A stretch of DNA of 64,000 nt, taken from the NCBI GenBank assembly GCA_048013815.1, contig CM106586.1:21824001-21888000 (forward strand), given 5' to 3'. The notes beneath the pieces were generated by a model. The model was not told where the DNA came from. It did no database searches and saw only the letters and a program-made list of their open reading frames with translations. The DNA comes from Setoptus koraiensis. Its lineage: Eukaryota; Arthropoda. Both the position numbers and the translations under genes were made by a program. Shown here piece after piece: positions 11,694-24,000 of this stretch. Each line of letters starts with the position of its first letter. Position 1 is the first letter of the stretch.

Positions 11694-13822
11694 TGTTGTT
11701 GTTGCTGTTGTTGTTGTTGCTGCTGTTGTTGTTGTAGCTGTTGCTGGTGTTGGTTGTTCAAAGCAGCCTGTATCTGTTGTTGCTGAGATGCTATCGAGGC
11801 CGCAGCTGCATTAAGATCTGCTGCAGAGGAAACTGGAAGAACTAAAGATGTCCCATCTTGACAGATAACTTGGATAGCTATTTGGCGTGCGCCGAGGGCT
11901 TGAGGAGGTAGCGCAGATGCTAATAAAGACGTTGTTATTGTGGCTACGTTTTGGGTTGGAATGGAGTTTGAAAGATTGGCAAGAAGAAGTGTGTCATTGT
12001 TCAGGAGATCATTAGATGTCATTAGCGCTTTGATCTGATTATTATGTCTGATTACTTGATTTTGTAATGACTGGAGATTATTGTTATTGGCTGAACTATT
12101 CGTTGTATTAGATTTACGTTGTTCTAAAGACGTAAAGTTGTTATCAGCTCCTGTAGATTGGTTGACATTATTGCTGACATTATTCATATCTACTTGGTTC
12201 ATATTATTTGATTGTATCAATATTGAATTCATCATCAGTTGGTTTGAGTTTATAGTTTGGTCAGTGGTTGATTCTTCAACTTTGATCTTGTTGTTCTCAA
12301 CTTTATTCTCGTCCGATGAGCAGCCATTAGTATTGAACATATTCTCGAAAGATTTCTTATTAGTCTGAGTAGTGTTACTGATAACTAATGATGCCGTGGA
12401 TGCTAAACTACTAGAGTTATGCGTCGCGTCATTGTTATTGTCCTCTGACTTAGCACCTAATTCGTATTTATTCCCCTCGGAGCCTATAGTTGTTGTATCG
12501 GGTTCGGTAGAATCTTGTCGTTCTACTTTGGAGGCAACCACCATCTTAGATCTGTAGCTATTACTATTTGATGTTACTTTGGATCTTGTTCTTCGCCTTT
12601 TGATAGGTTTCTCTGTAATTTCGTTGGTCTGTTTTCTGTCTTGGGTGATCTGACACGCATTAGATGCTCGAGCTTCTGATGCTGCATTTTGATTTTGAAT
12701 ATTATTATTACAATCTTTGATGTCCGATGAATCTGCCTCAGGCTTCGACATTTCAACCTTGACACTATTTGTTTGAGCACTTTCTTGTTTTAGACAGTCA
12801 GCGGAGTTTCCATCATTTCCAAATAACCTCTGCTGAAGTTCCTGGAGCTTTTTATGGTGATTTAATTGTAAATGTAGTTGAGTATGAGTTGATTTTTGAG
12901 GTGTTTGCTCTGTTTGATTAACTTTAGCCCTCTTTTGTTGTGCTGCATTTTTATGCCTTGATCTTCTAGGTCTAGGTGTACAAGCGCTAATGTTTGTTTT
13001 AACCGTTAGAGACTGAGTGGATGGTGGATGAGGTTCGTTTGTTTCCTTTGATGTTGCTGTCATTGGCGGTGGTTCTGAAGATGGACGATCTGTCTCTATT
13101 AAATCTATAGAATGTTGGTCCGATATTGGCGGTGCTTCATCTAGTGACTCTGGCTCAGACTTAGGTTGTTTTAGATGTGACGATTGAGGTAGTAGTAGAC
13201 CATGCGATGTCTGATGAGACCAGTGTTGGTGATCGCTTAAAGAGGACATCATTGAACTAATCGGTGTGGATATCAAGGTGGGTGACATCGATCCAGTCGG
13301 TTCCTCGCTTTGACAATCATCAACTGCCTCATCAACATGACAATTGACTAGATTTTCTATTTTCATTCCATTGATTTTATATGGGTTGGTCAAGTGAGAG
13401 CTACATGTCAGTGTTGTAGGTGATATTGGCAACGAATTGTCGCAATCACCAACTAAACTTAATGGAGAATACTCTTCCAATGAGATCCTTGAAAAATGAT
13501 GTGAATGATTTTCCGCTAATAGATGAGATGGAGTGCCAGAGGACGCGGAAGCGCTGAGCATGTTGTGCATCCTATCGACATCATCAACTCCGTTCAAGCT
13601 ATCTTGATCGATTCCACAATGATCATTATGATCACGATGATGATGTCCATAAGTTCCATTGTCCGAAGTGCTCGTAGCTGTACCTGTGAAACAATCGTCA
13701 ACACTGGTAACATCGGCTGTAGAAGACAATAGTGGAGTCAAAGATGTTGATTTGCATCGCTCGGAATGGAGATATAAGAATGGAGATGTTGGACTGGGTG
13801 ATGATAAGTGCCTTTGGTCCAT
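9847..13822 (-). CDS. PolyQ C2H2 zinc-finger transcription factor, five fingers
   Basis: Four exons on the minus strand: 13822-10823, 10729-10609, 10505-10401 and 10283-9847, with introns 10822-10730, 10608-10506 and 10400-10284, all GT..AG and phase-consistent. The joined protein is 1220 residues. The first thousand are Ser/Thr/Asn/Gln-rich and disordered, with a glutamine run near residues 690-730 just after IAIQVICQDGTSLVLPV, perhaps an activation region. Five C2H2 fingers follow: FRCEHC..HKKIH, FKCDALNC..HLHIH, HRCNIC..HKRFH, FGCPHC..HLRSIH and LCPFC..HLNTSH; the third and fourth are each split by an intron. A basic KRRRTRSK motif may be a nuclear signal. The ATG at 13822 is the first in-frame one. 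I do not recognise a named orthologue; DNA-binding transcriptional regulation is inferred from domain content. Confidence 0.9.
11636..11757 (-). repeat. CAG/CAA tract encoding polyglutamine
   Basis: Mixed CAG and CAA codons, read on the minus strand, encode a near-continuous glutamine run in the zinc-finger protein. The mixture suggests selection for the amino acid and slows length change compared with a pure CAG run. Confidence 0.85.
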
Positions 13823-14936
13823 AATAGGAAACAACTTTCAAATAGCAGATCCAGACTTTTAATGTATGATAAATGTTCAATAATATGCAAGTGGCAGTGA
13901 TAGTACTTTTTAAACACAACAGTATTAGTTACTTCCTCTTGTTGATGTTCATATATGTATATACAAGCAAATATATGAATACGTTAACTAGTTGACTATG
14001 GTTCTATAGCATCCGTGATTATCTCTTGTATGTAAATCAATCCATTAAATTAATTTTGTAATAATATAGATGTGGTTATTATCATATTATGGCCAACATG
14101 TTACAGATCAATAGGGTTTAGTATTGCTGTATTATTATATAGTATCTGATTATGACTAGATTGATGACGAGATTGTTTTCATATTGAATCAAGGAAAATT
14201 CAATGCATTCAGCTAGTTTCAGCTAGCTTCTTTCCTGCTAATGTCACTAGGTTGTCTGGCTGAGGCTAAATAATGACAATGTGTGAATCCGAGATGGGTA
14301 TATTCAATCGATTATTTTGTCCAATGATTAGAGTATATATGTATATTTGAATCTATTTGGCTGATTGTTTAGTGAATTAAAAATAGTTGAAATCACGTTT
14401 TGAGAATAGTGCCAAATTAATATAAGATACTAGCTCGTTTCGTTGTTATGTCCAATGATAAATTTATTTTGTGTGTTAATCAGTCTATCTGATAACAATC
14501 CTATCGTTTCTAGAAATGTTCCATATACATGAAATGTGGGTCTTTGAATATGAATCAATAATAATTGTTGTTTGAGTATGTAGAAAGGACAACGACGACT
14601 CCAACCAAAGCGATGTCATCCGAGGGCATTCAATTGGATTACAATGATAAAACTATCTTCAAGACAGTAGAATGCAGGGCCTCATCGTAGTAGTAGTCTT
14701 ACATTAATAGACGTCGTGACCGTCGTCGTTGTTATCGTCGCCACAATTGACATGGACATATATAGAGAAGGATCTCCTCATCTATTAATAGTGTGATATA
14801 TGATGGAGAGATTCGTGGTAATACCAAATTTTAGTTGATAATAGTGTACACGCACGCACAAGTTGTAACGAGCACGTATTTAGCGTGTCCTAGCTGATGA
14901 GAGATAGTTATTGTTTATTCCAATTAAATATATTTA

Positions 14937-14962
14937 TTTATATATATATATATATACACATG

Positions 14963-15013
<51 letters not shown>
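14937..15013. repeat. (AT)n dinucleotide repeat
   Basis: Two AT/TA runs (14937-14956 and 14966-15013) are separated by a short CACATGAAA interruption. Confidence 0.9.
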
Positions 15014-15015
<2 letters not shown>

Positions 15016-16005
15016 GTGTGTTATATAAGTGTATATATTGTTTATAAATGGATAGTCTAAATATAAACAACAAGAATGATGTATATCAGCGTACTGGTTT
15101 TAGTCTACGATGGTATTGGTTTATTTATATATGCACACTAGGAGCCTCCATTATACATGTTCTATAATTGAGGATATGTAAATGTGTGAGCGCCCGACTT
15201 TCTCACTTTCTCTTTTTGATACTGTTACAGCATGAATTCGATAGACTCACGTGCTTGTGGACAATTTTGTGAGCTTGTGTAACAAAATACCATGGCCATT
15301 AAGAAGGCTTACGCACTATAGCACTGGCACATTCAGTCGTTAGGATCGCCAGAATTATCAGCGCTGATAACGCAAACACACACACGCACCATGGGTGCTC
15401 AAAGATGCAAGGGTGCGCGAAAAGATACACAAGCACCCTCAGTGTAACAAGCAGCCCAATTGAGTCGACAATTTGTACAAATACGCTCCTCTATTGAGTC
15501 CTGCAAGCAAGAGAATTTTATCTATGAGTGTGTGTGTGTGTTCTTTGGCAGCATCATACGTTTTGGGGCCCATAGTGGGCTACGGTATCCCAACACGTAA
15601 TCTCACTAGCGCCATCTAGTTGTTGCGCTGGGCAAGTCTTCGTTGCGTCACTGCGCCCGGGGATAAAGGGAAACGGAACAGGAATAGAAAAAGATAGGCT
15701 CTACAGCACTGTATGTGGGGATACAGTGTGGGTCCACATTGTTGTTTGTACTGTGGCATTATACAACCGTGCAAATATCGTTGAATGAGAGGAAGGAAAA
15801 GTTTACATTGGGTAACCTCAACGAGGAAATACAATTTGAGGCTAGTATTTTGGCCCCGGTTGCACGGTATGTGTGTGTTCGGCTGCGATCGATCCGCTGA
15901 GTTTCATTCAAACTGTTCTCGGATGTTTTTGAATGACTCACCCAGTGGCCATTACATAAAGAATTGGTACATGCAGTTGTTACAGGAACAGTAGCAATTT
16001 CGGGT

Positions 16006-16035
16006 TACACACACACACACGCACACACACACACA
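16006..16035. repeat. (CA)n microsatellite
   Basis: CA run with one CG interruption, 31 bases before a CT run. Confidence 0.85.
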
Positions 16036-16063
16036 GCAAAAGTAGACAGCAAATGAGGCCGAG

Positions 16064-16065
<2 letters not shown>

Positions 16066-16118
<53 letters not shown>
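16066..16118. repeat. (TC)n microsatellite
   Basis: Perfect TC run of about 26 units; it gives rise to a meaningless Arg-Glu open frame on the other strand. Confidence 0.95.
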
Positions 16119-16123
<5 letters not shown>

Positions 16124-17962
16124 TATCAACTTCATCGTTAGAGTAGGTAAGATCTATCATTCTATACGGGATTTCATTCTCAGGGGCTGCTCTCGCTGAT
16201 TTTGCTGATGGAACACGATAAATGGATAATGAAAGGGGAGCGAGAGTGAAAGCGGGAGGATCGCATACGCATACCAGATGTAGCTTGTGCACGTACCAGA
16301 AGAGTGCCTTCTAATTGTATACAACTCAGTGAATTCAAAAAAAAAACAACATTGTATGCTGTGCAACGGTCGCGTCCCCCCAAACACAACGCTTTTGACC
16401 CATCAATACAAAATTTACCCAATTTTGTTTCTTTAATGGTATAATGCGATCAGAGAGAATGCTCGCTGCATTCTACAACAATTGATAGTGGTGACGTTAT
16501 GTTAGAAAATAGCCCTCGTGGTGCCAATGACTGTCTGTCTGTGGCAAATCATGATGTATGAAATGGTCACGAAAATAGAGCTAGCCGTTCCCCAGTCACG
16601 AGAGAAGAAAGAAGCTTTTCAGGTTTTGTACGCAACAACAACGCGACCATGTGCACCATGTAATCGAATAGAGCATCTACATACGTACTTTTATCTGGGA
16701 AACACATTCAGTGTGCAGCTATTGTTGTCTTTTTCGCTCAAGCTCATCATTCAGAGACAGCATTCACCTTTGTCTAAGCTTGCAATTGTTGTTTTTCACG
16801 TGCTTCTACTATTGAATAATCATAATTCAAATATACCAACTCAATATATATCCATGGAATTAGAGGAGGTTTATTTCTTAGTTGTTGTTTCTGCAGCATA
16901 GGTGGTGGTATTTTTGTTGGCGGCAAATGAAGAATAAAAACAGATTCACGGGAAGCGAATATCATCAGTGGAGGACAGTTAGTCGACAATAAATGGTCGA
17001 TTGTCGATTCATTTCTATTCCATTCAGCTAGTTCGTTAAAACGGGGTGGACGTACACGTATGTCTAGCTCGTGACCAAGTCACAGAATGCATTGTCCGCC
17101 AGTTACATAGATCGATATAAGTAAGAGAAGATCGTCGTTGCTGGAAAAATAAAATGCCCACTCGCTATATCGCTTTTTTTGCTGCTCCGTTATAACGTTG
17201 TGCATCATTTGCAGCGTACTATAAACTAGTTGATAATATAGGCATAATCATTTATAAACGATATATAACGTTATATAAACTCTTGTACATACTAACTAAC
17301 CAGTAGATCAACAGTCCATAGAGATGCGCTTGTTGTACTTTTTGTCGAACAGTCACAAATGGTTTGGCGCACAACAGCGCTTGAGCACTGCTACCTTGGG
17401 CCAACCTAAAATAATAATAATAATAATAAAATTAATAGTGAAATCCGAAAATAGATAGATAGAGCGCGGGAGAATTGTCGACATTCAAAGCGTTGCGAGA
17501 AAAAATAGATTAAAGAGAAGGAGACAGGGCGACGCTTTATTCTCTTAGAGACTAAATGGCTGGCGGTGGCAATTGAGGCCAGACTAGATGAAAACTTGAT
17601 AACTAACTGTCGGGTGACCACTACAAACTACTACTACAGAGACAGATGATGTTAATGGTAGCGGCTGAGGCTACTTGATGGCAACCATGATCACAAGTGG
17701 CCATCGAGTAAGTAAGTCTCCGGCCGAATTCGCAGAACTATGGTATTTCTTGTAATAACCTATGACGTAAGGAGAGCGGCCATTTGATGGACATGATACC
17801 GGCTGAGACTACGATGTTGCACATGAGTGAGTGGTTGTGATGCTGTGTTGTACATCTGTAAAACAGCAGCGACAAAGACGGCGGCAATTCATGTATATAC
17901 ATGATGAAAAGATTGAAGAGGAAAGAGATGGAGGAATAATATAAACGATGACAAGCGCGCGC

Positions 17963-18010
17963 GAGAGAGAGAGGGAGAGAGAGAGAGGGAGAGAGAGAGG
18001 GGGGGGGGAG
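17963..18010. repeat. (GA)n tract with poly-G end
   Basis: GAGAG units broken by GGG, ending in a run of ten G, embedded in the divergent spacer. GAGAG can bind GAGA factor in insects, but no function can be claimed here. Confidence 0.8.
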
Positions 18011-18576
18011 CGAATCACAATAGATTTTGACGCTGCACATAGTGACTCAAAACGCATGAAATATTGTAGATGATTCAATTCTTTTTCTAGAGTACACAAC
18101 AAATTTATTTCTTGTTGCAGATGGTGCTGTTGAAAGTAACAGCAAGTCCGAATCTACTCTGCAGAAAACACAGACGCTTGCCGTCAAGAAAAAGTACGTA
18201 GAGCAGCTGTTGTCTTGAATTTCGTTGGAACAGTTTGGATTCCACCGTACATACATATCCGGCATGCTGGCAAGCCAGAGCGATTTTGGCAAGCTACAAA
18301 AAGCCAGTGTTACCGCACAAGATGGTAGTAGCAAACTAACCCTTGAGCAACCATCGGAGGTGGTTTAGGAGCAGAATTCTCCAGACACATTACTAGTAAC
18401 ACTTGCTAAATACTTACTCGCTCGCCCGTTTATTGAGAGTCAGATTTATCACACTTAGTCTTTGCGAACAAGCGAGACCGTTTCCGCGAAGCCCGCTGGC
18501 CCCACTGAAGTTTCCAGCAGACTCAGTGGTTCAGTTGGTTTTGCGTTCGCCTCAGATGGATCGCATGAACTAACGC

Positions 18577-18637
18577 GCACGCACACACGCACACATACAC
18601 ACACACGCACACACACACACACGCACGCACGCACACA
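18577..18637. repeat. (CA)n/(CG) imperfect microsatellite
   Basis: CA units interspersed with CGCA and CATA variants. Confidence 0.85.
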
Positions 18638-19314
18638 GTCTTCGTTTGGGAACTCTTTGGTTCTGCAACCATTAAATGTTGGTTCAGAACAGTGTGACCG
18701 AGCGTCGGGTGCCCGTCGTCAGAATATAAAATCATATGTACGTAAGTCGGCGAACCAGGAGCTACATTCCATAAATTTATTTTCCCTTTTGGCATTCGAA
18801 TTGACAGTGGCCACTGGCCTGAGAAGATACGAGCGCCAACTTGCATTCTATCCTGTGTGCTCTCGGCCTTGGTGCCACCAATCAGCCCGTTGGTTTTGCC
18901 CGTCTTGAAAAGAGCAGAAACTTGAGAGTCAACACCTGGTTGACGACAAGCGTCCAGCATCGCCGAGCACGGGGCCGGGGCCGGCACTACCCTGGATGAT
19001 GCGGCCGGGGAAAGAGGGGACCGGCTTGCAAGCGGCGGAAACAGATATAAACTTTGTTATCTTTTAGCGAGACGACGTCAGAGAACGAGAATAAGAAGAT
19101 GTAGACAGACGCATACTAAATATGCCTTTAGCTCGCCCAGAGCTCGCACACACGACCGAAAGATTTGGTTTTGTCGTGCCATAGATAGAGACCGATTATT
19201 ACCAGTATCTATCTAGGGCACACACACACATTCACAGTGTGTCCCCGGGTAAGCGACCTCTGGTGGTGATGTAACAAGCGCCCATTTTTAGTGGTGAGTA
19301 GGACAACCGGTTGA

Positions 19315-19436
<122 letters not shown>

Positions 19437-19587
19437 ATCATACTTGCCACGCACATAGACATGTAAGCTCAGACTGGCAGAACAAACTAGCACACGCACT
19501 CTACTCTTGTATACTCCTGTTGTATATAAACAGAAGTGATTGTTCTTTTGGGCGTTTGATTGAACCAGTGCACTAGAGCACCGCTAA

Positions 19588-19598
<11 letters not shown>

Positions 19599-19627
<29 letters not shown>
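19599..19627. repeat. (CA)n microsatellite
   Basis: CA run after a short CGCG stretch, about 165 bases beyond the long GT run and in opposite sense to it. Confidence 0.85.
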
Positions 19628-19630
<3 letters not shown>

Positions 19631-19923
19631 GACATAGAGACACTAGAGCGCTAGTTAAATCGACAGGCCACGGGCGCTCTCTAGTGATAACGAACGACTC
19701 CCCTAGTCATCAAGGTACACACACACACGATAGTAGCAGAGGAAAGGGACCGGGGGCACGCACACACACAAGAAGCGAACACATGAAGTAGTAGCAGCGG
19801 CGGGGCGAGCCTTGAGTGGTGATTCGTCGTCGTCACCAAGGCTGGCTTCGTGTGCGTTTATTTCTAACATTCGATTGTTGGCTAGAGCTTTTAGGTCTCG
19901 CTAGTTCTATCTCTCTCTCCCTG

Positions 19924-19926
<3 letters not shown>

Positions 19927-19958
<32 letters not shown>
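19927..19958. repeat. (CT)n microsatellite
   Basis: Perfect CT run of 16 units. Confidence 0.9.
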
Positions 19959-19960
<2 letters not shown>

Positions 19961-20165
19961 CTCGCTCGCCCGCTCTTCAGGTTCTCTCGCTAGGAAGTTA
20001 ATTCGTTGTTGCCGACACGGTTTATTCTATTCCTTTTTCTATATACATTTATATATAACATGTAGTGTGCGATTCTGTTCCATCTCTTTGTCGCTCTCTC
20101 ACCAGCTCTGGCATATTTAAAGAGTTTGAGGGAACTATAGATGCGCGTTTCCCTGCATACGCGCA

Positions 20166-20167
<2 letters not shown>

Positions 20168-20201
<34 letters not shown>
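20168..20201. repeat. (CA)n microsatellite
   Basis: Perfect CA run of 17 units. Confidence 0.9.
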
Positions 20202-20204
<3 letters not shown>

Positions 20205-20533
20205 CATTTATGGCAAACCAAAGAGCTTAGCGTAGACAGACAAACGGACAGACTCACACATACTCACTCACATGAATTTGTCGTGTTTGACCAAGAATCA
20301 TGCACACACACACACGCACAAACGATGAGAATCAGAGGATCTAGCTTTGCATCATCATCCTCGCTGGCTATTATTATATGGAATCTTATATTATATAGAA
20401 ATATTGTTATTATTTATATAATAATATTGTTACTATCATCATCACAAATACCTAGACACACTGTGTACATGCTCAAGAATTCAATACTGTTCTATATAAA
20501 CAGCGCATACACACAGACCAATAGACAGACAGT

Positions 20534-20556
20534 CACACACACACACACACACACAC
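20534..20556. repeat. (CA)n microsatellite
   Basis: Short perfect CA run followed by CTCGCTCGCTCGC. Confidence 0.85.
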
Positions 20557-20656
20557 TCGCTCGCTCGCATTACTAATGTACAGTACCATTAGCAAGCTGA
20601 AAATATACATGACAGAAGCGAGAGCCGATATAATTAAATTTAACAAATTCAATTCC

Positions 20657-20733
20657 ATTATTATTATTACTACTACTATTACTATTACTATTATCACTAT
20701 TATTATTATTACTATTATCATTATTACTATTAC
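20657..20733. repeat. ATT/ACT/ATC imperfect triplet repeat
   Basis: Triplet array of ATT with ACT and ATC variants, about 300 bases before the RIM-like start codon. Possibly 5' untranslated sequence. Confidence 0.8.
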
Positions 20734-21013
20734 CAACCAGCAACAACAAAATTTTATTCATTTTATGCAACAACATGATGGTCGACATTGGTTTAACGGA
20801 ATTACGCCATTATTACAATATTACTAATACTTTTCATCATCATCATTGGTCGTTATGATTCCTGCTGCAATAGTAGCAGCGGCAACAAAAGCTAAAACTA
20901 TAATAACAACAAGATAGCGGCAATTAATTGCAGATGATAGCAGCAATAGGCATAACACACTAATTGAGAATAGATTATTAATGTTGGAGCTAAGTGATTG
21001 TTAAAGGCGCCAA

Positions 21014-24000
21014 ATGCCGCTCAAGCGGCAATTCAACGCAAGCACATTGACGTCCACATTGAAGTCAACGCTTGCAAATCAACCCTTGGCCAATCTAGCT
21101 ATGGACAAACTCTCTTCATCGGCGTCTTCGTGGTCACAAAAACCGGCACAATTATTTGGTCAAGTCAACAATCATGGTGAAAATAATATGCAACAACATC
21201 ACCATCAAACTCAACAGCAGCCGAACCAGCAAGCACAAATGAGAGGGAGGGCACCACCAGCTCCGAGCCAGCTCGGGCCGGTACCAAGCACTCCAAATGT
21301 TGATATGAGCCATCTAACAGAAGAGGAACGTCTAATGATACAATCAGTCATGGCTAAAGCTGAAATGGCCAATTTGTCTGACCAAAACCCACCCATTACG
21401 GGAGGAGGAAATAGTGGACGAGCAGCAGTTGTCCAGCAGCAGCAGCAGCAACAACAACAACAACAACAACTTCAAAGTCAGCAGCCCAATCAGCAAATGC
21501 AACAACACCAGCAACAACACCAGCAACAACACCAGCAACAACAACAACAACAACAACTGAAGCAACAGCAAGAACAGCAGCAGCAACTACAACAACAACA
21601 TCAACAGAATCTGCAACAACACCAACTACAGCAACAACAAAATCTACAGCAGCAACAACAACAGCAAAATCTACAGCAGCAACAACAACAAATTCAACAT
21701 CAATTACAACTAAAACAACAGCAAGAGCAACAACAACAACTCCAGAAGCAAGACCAACAACACCAACAACAATATCAGCAACAGCAGACAGTTAATAGAA
21801 TTCTTAGACCTCAGATGGACACTAATCAGCAGCCTATGCCTCCGATGCCTCAGCAGCAACTCAGCCAAATTAACCAACAAGATCAAGTATCACTGGTATC
21901 ACAACAAGCTTACATTCCGCAGACAAATAATAACAATAATAATAATAGTAATAGTAACAATGCTCATCAACAACAATTCAATCTCAATGCCCAACAATTT
22001 AACCTTAATGCCCAACAATTTCCAACTGCCAATCAGCAACAGCAACTATCACAAATTCAAGCTTTGCAACAAAATCCTCTAGCAAATCAACAGCAATCAA
22101 ACGCACAATCTTATGGAATGTCTCAGCAACCCGTTAATTCAGATTCGACCAACAAGTTTGTGCAACCGATACAATTGCCCTCTCTTCAGGCTTCCGATGA
22201 TCCGAATGTGACTCAAAACCAGCTCGAATTTCTACTTCAGCAGTCTATCCAGCGAGATAATCTCAGTAGATCTCAAGTGGAAATTGAACCAGCTCAAAAA
22301 TTACAACCTCAGATTCAAGTGCAGCCTCAACCTCATAGTATCATAGCAAATAAAATTCCAGCTCAACAGAATATTCCCAACGCGATCATTCAATCTAATA
22401 ATGATATCGTAAATTTAGATGGCAGTCTTCTCCGACAAAGATTAAATCAACAGTATATAGAAGTCACGCCACCACAACTCTACGTTCAACAAAAAGAGAA
22501 TTTGAATAATTTCACCTCTATTTCGCAAAATCCAATGATGTCTCAGTTAGATTTCCTTAAGCAACAACAACTTCAGCAAGCTACTTCCCCTCTGTTGAAC
22601 GACAGTGAAACAATCCAACATAATCCCCCATTAGAACATTTTCTTCAAATGCAGAAAGCTTCTGCGATGCAAAGATTTAATTTACCTTCATCTGCGGTAG
22701 ATCAGGGATTCCAGAGCTTAGATCAACTTGCAAATGAATATCATCGCAAAAGTCCCTATGAAATATCTAAGATTATCAACAACAGCAATCTTCAACAATA
22801 CCAAGAACCTTCACATCAGTCTCAACTTCCGGTACATTCTCATCATCATAGACATTTACCACAACTCCAACCCCAGCCACAACCGAGGAACCTTTCACAA
22901 AATCGTCATCTTCCACAACCTATTCACCATGGCCAATCGCTTGATGAAACTAACCGACCTATTGAAGATGATTTCACTAGATCAGATTCCCCGAACGGTC
23001 AGTTTGAATACGTCCAAAGCAGTGATCGTCATACAGTGGTATCTCAACAGAGGAAACAGCACTTAAAGAAATTGCACCAACAACCCTCCAAAGCCAAATT
23101 CGAAGCGATCCCTACATTCAATGGATCTGAAAATACAAGTCCTTCAAACAATGAGGCAGAAAACGATAATCTAACTAAAGAATCTGAGCGATCTTCTAAA
23201 GAGTCCGACAAGAAAGTCGATAATAAAACGATCAACGAAGAGACAATAAGCTTGTTGGAGGAAATAAAGCAAAAATTTGATGAAAAGGCAAATCATCAGG
23301 TCATGGAGCATCAACAAATGCTTATAAAGCAGAATCAGCAGATGATTCAATTACAATTGGAACATCAAAAGTTAGCACAGGAACTACAAAATGTCATCAA
23401 AGCAAAAGCTCAAGAAGTTGTTCAACCAACTATTCAGCAGAAAATACCCCTGGAAAAAAATTCTGAGCAATCTGAGGTGACAAAAGATGTCGAAAAGCCG
23501 CAGTCAGACTCTCCGAAACAAGAAAGTAAGAAGACCAATGAGCTGATTCAACAAGATTCTCGGAAACCAACTTGCTCTCAATCAACTCAAGTTACAAACA
23601 TCTCTAATCGAAAATCCTCAAGCGCTATCGATACCCCAGAAGAATCTGAAGATAGTAATAGTGAGAGGAAATCAAATCCTAGAGGTGTATCCCCTAGACA
23701 TACCAGACCGAGAAAGACCCAAAACGTTACTGCAATGTCAACATATAAAATGGATAAACATCAAAGAGAACTTTTACAATCGCCGACAGATACAAATGAA
23801 TCGGATTTCGAGGCTTCGGTACCAAAGACAAGCAATAAACAAAGAACCATGAGAGTATCCCCAGGACCCAGGGTTGTTGCCACGAGAAGACGTGAGCCTA
23901 CAGGTCTACCTCCTTCGCCTTTACCAGTGGCAGCGGCTATTCAATTGCATCAATTGCAGCAGCATCAGATGTCCAAGCATAATATTCAAACTGGTTCACG

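Noticed and set aside
21344-21586. Leucine-rich antisense frame
   Set aside because: It is the complement of the CAA/CAG tract of the RIM-like gene.
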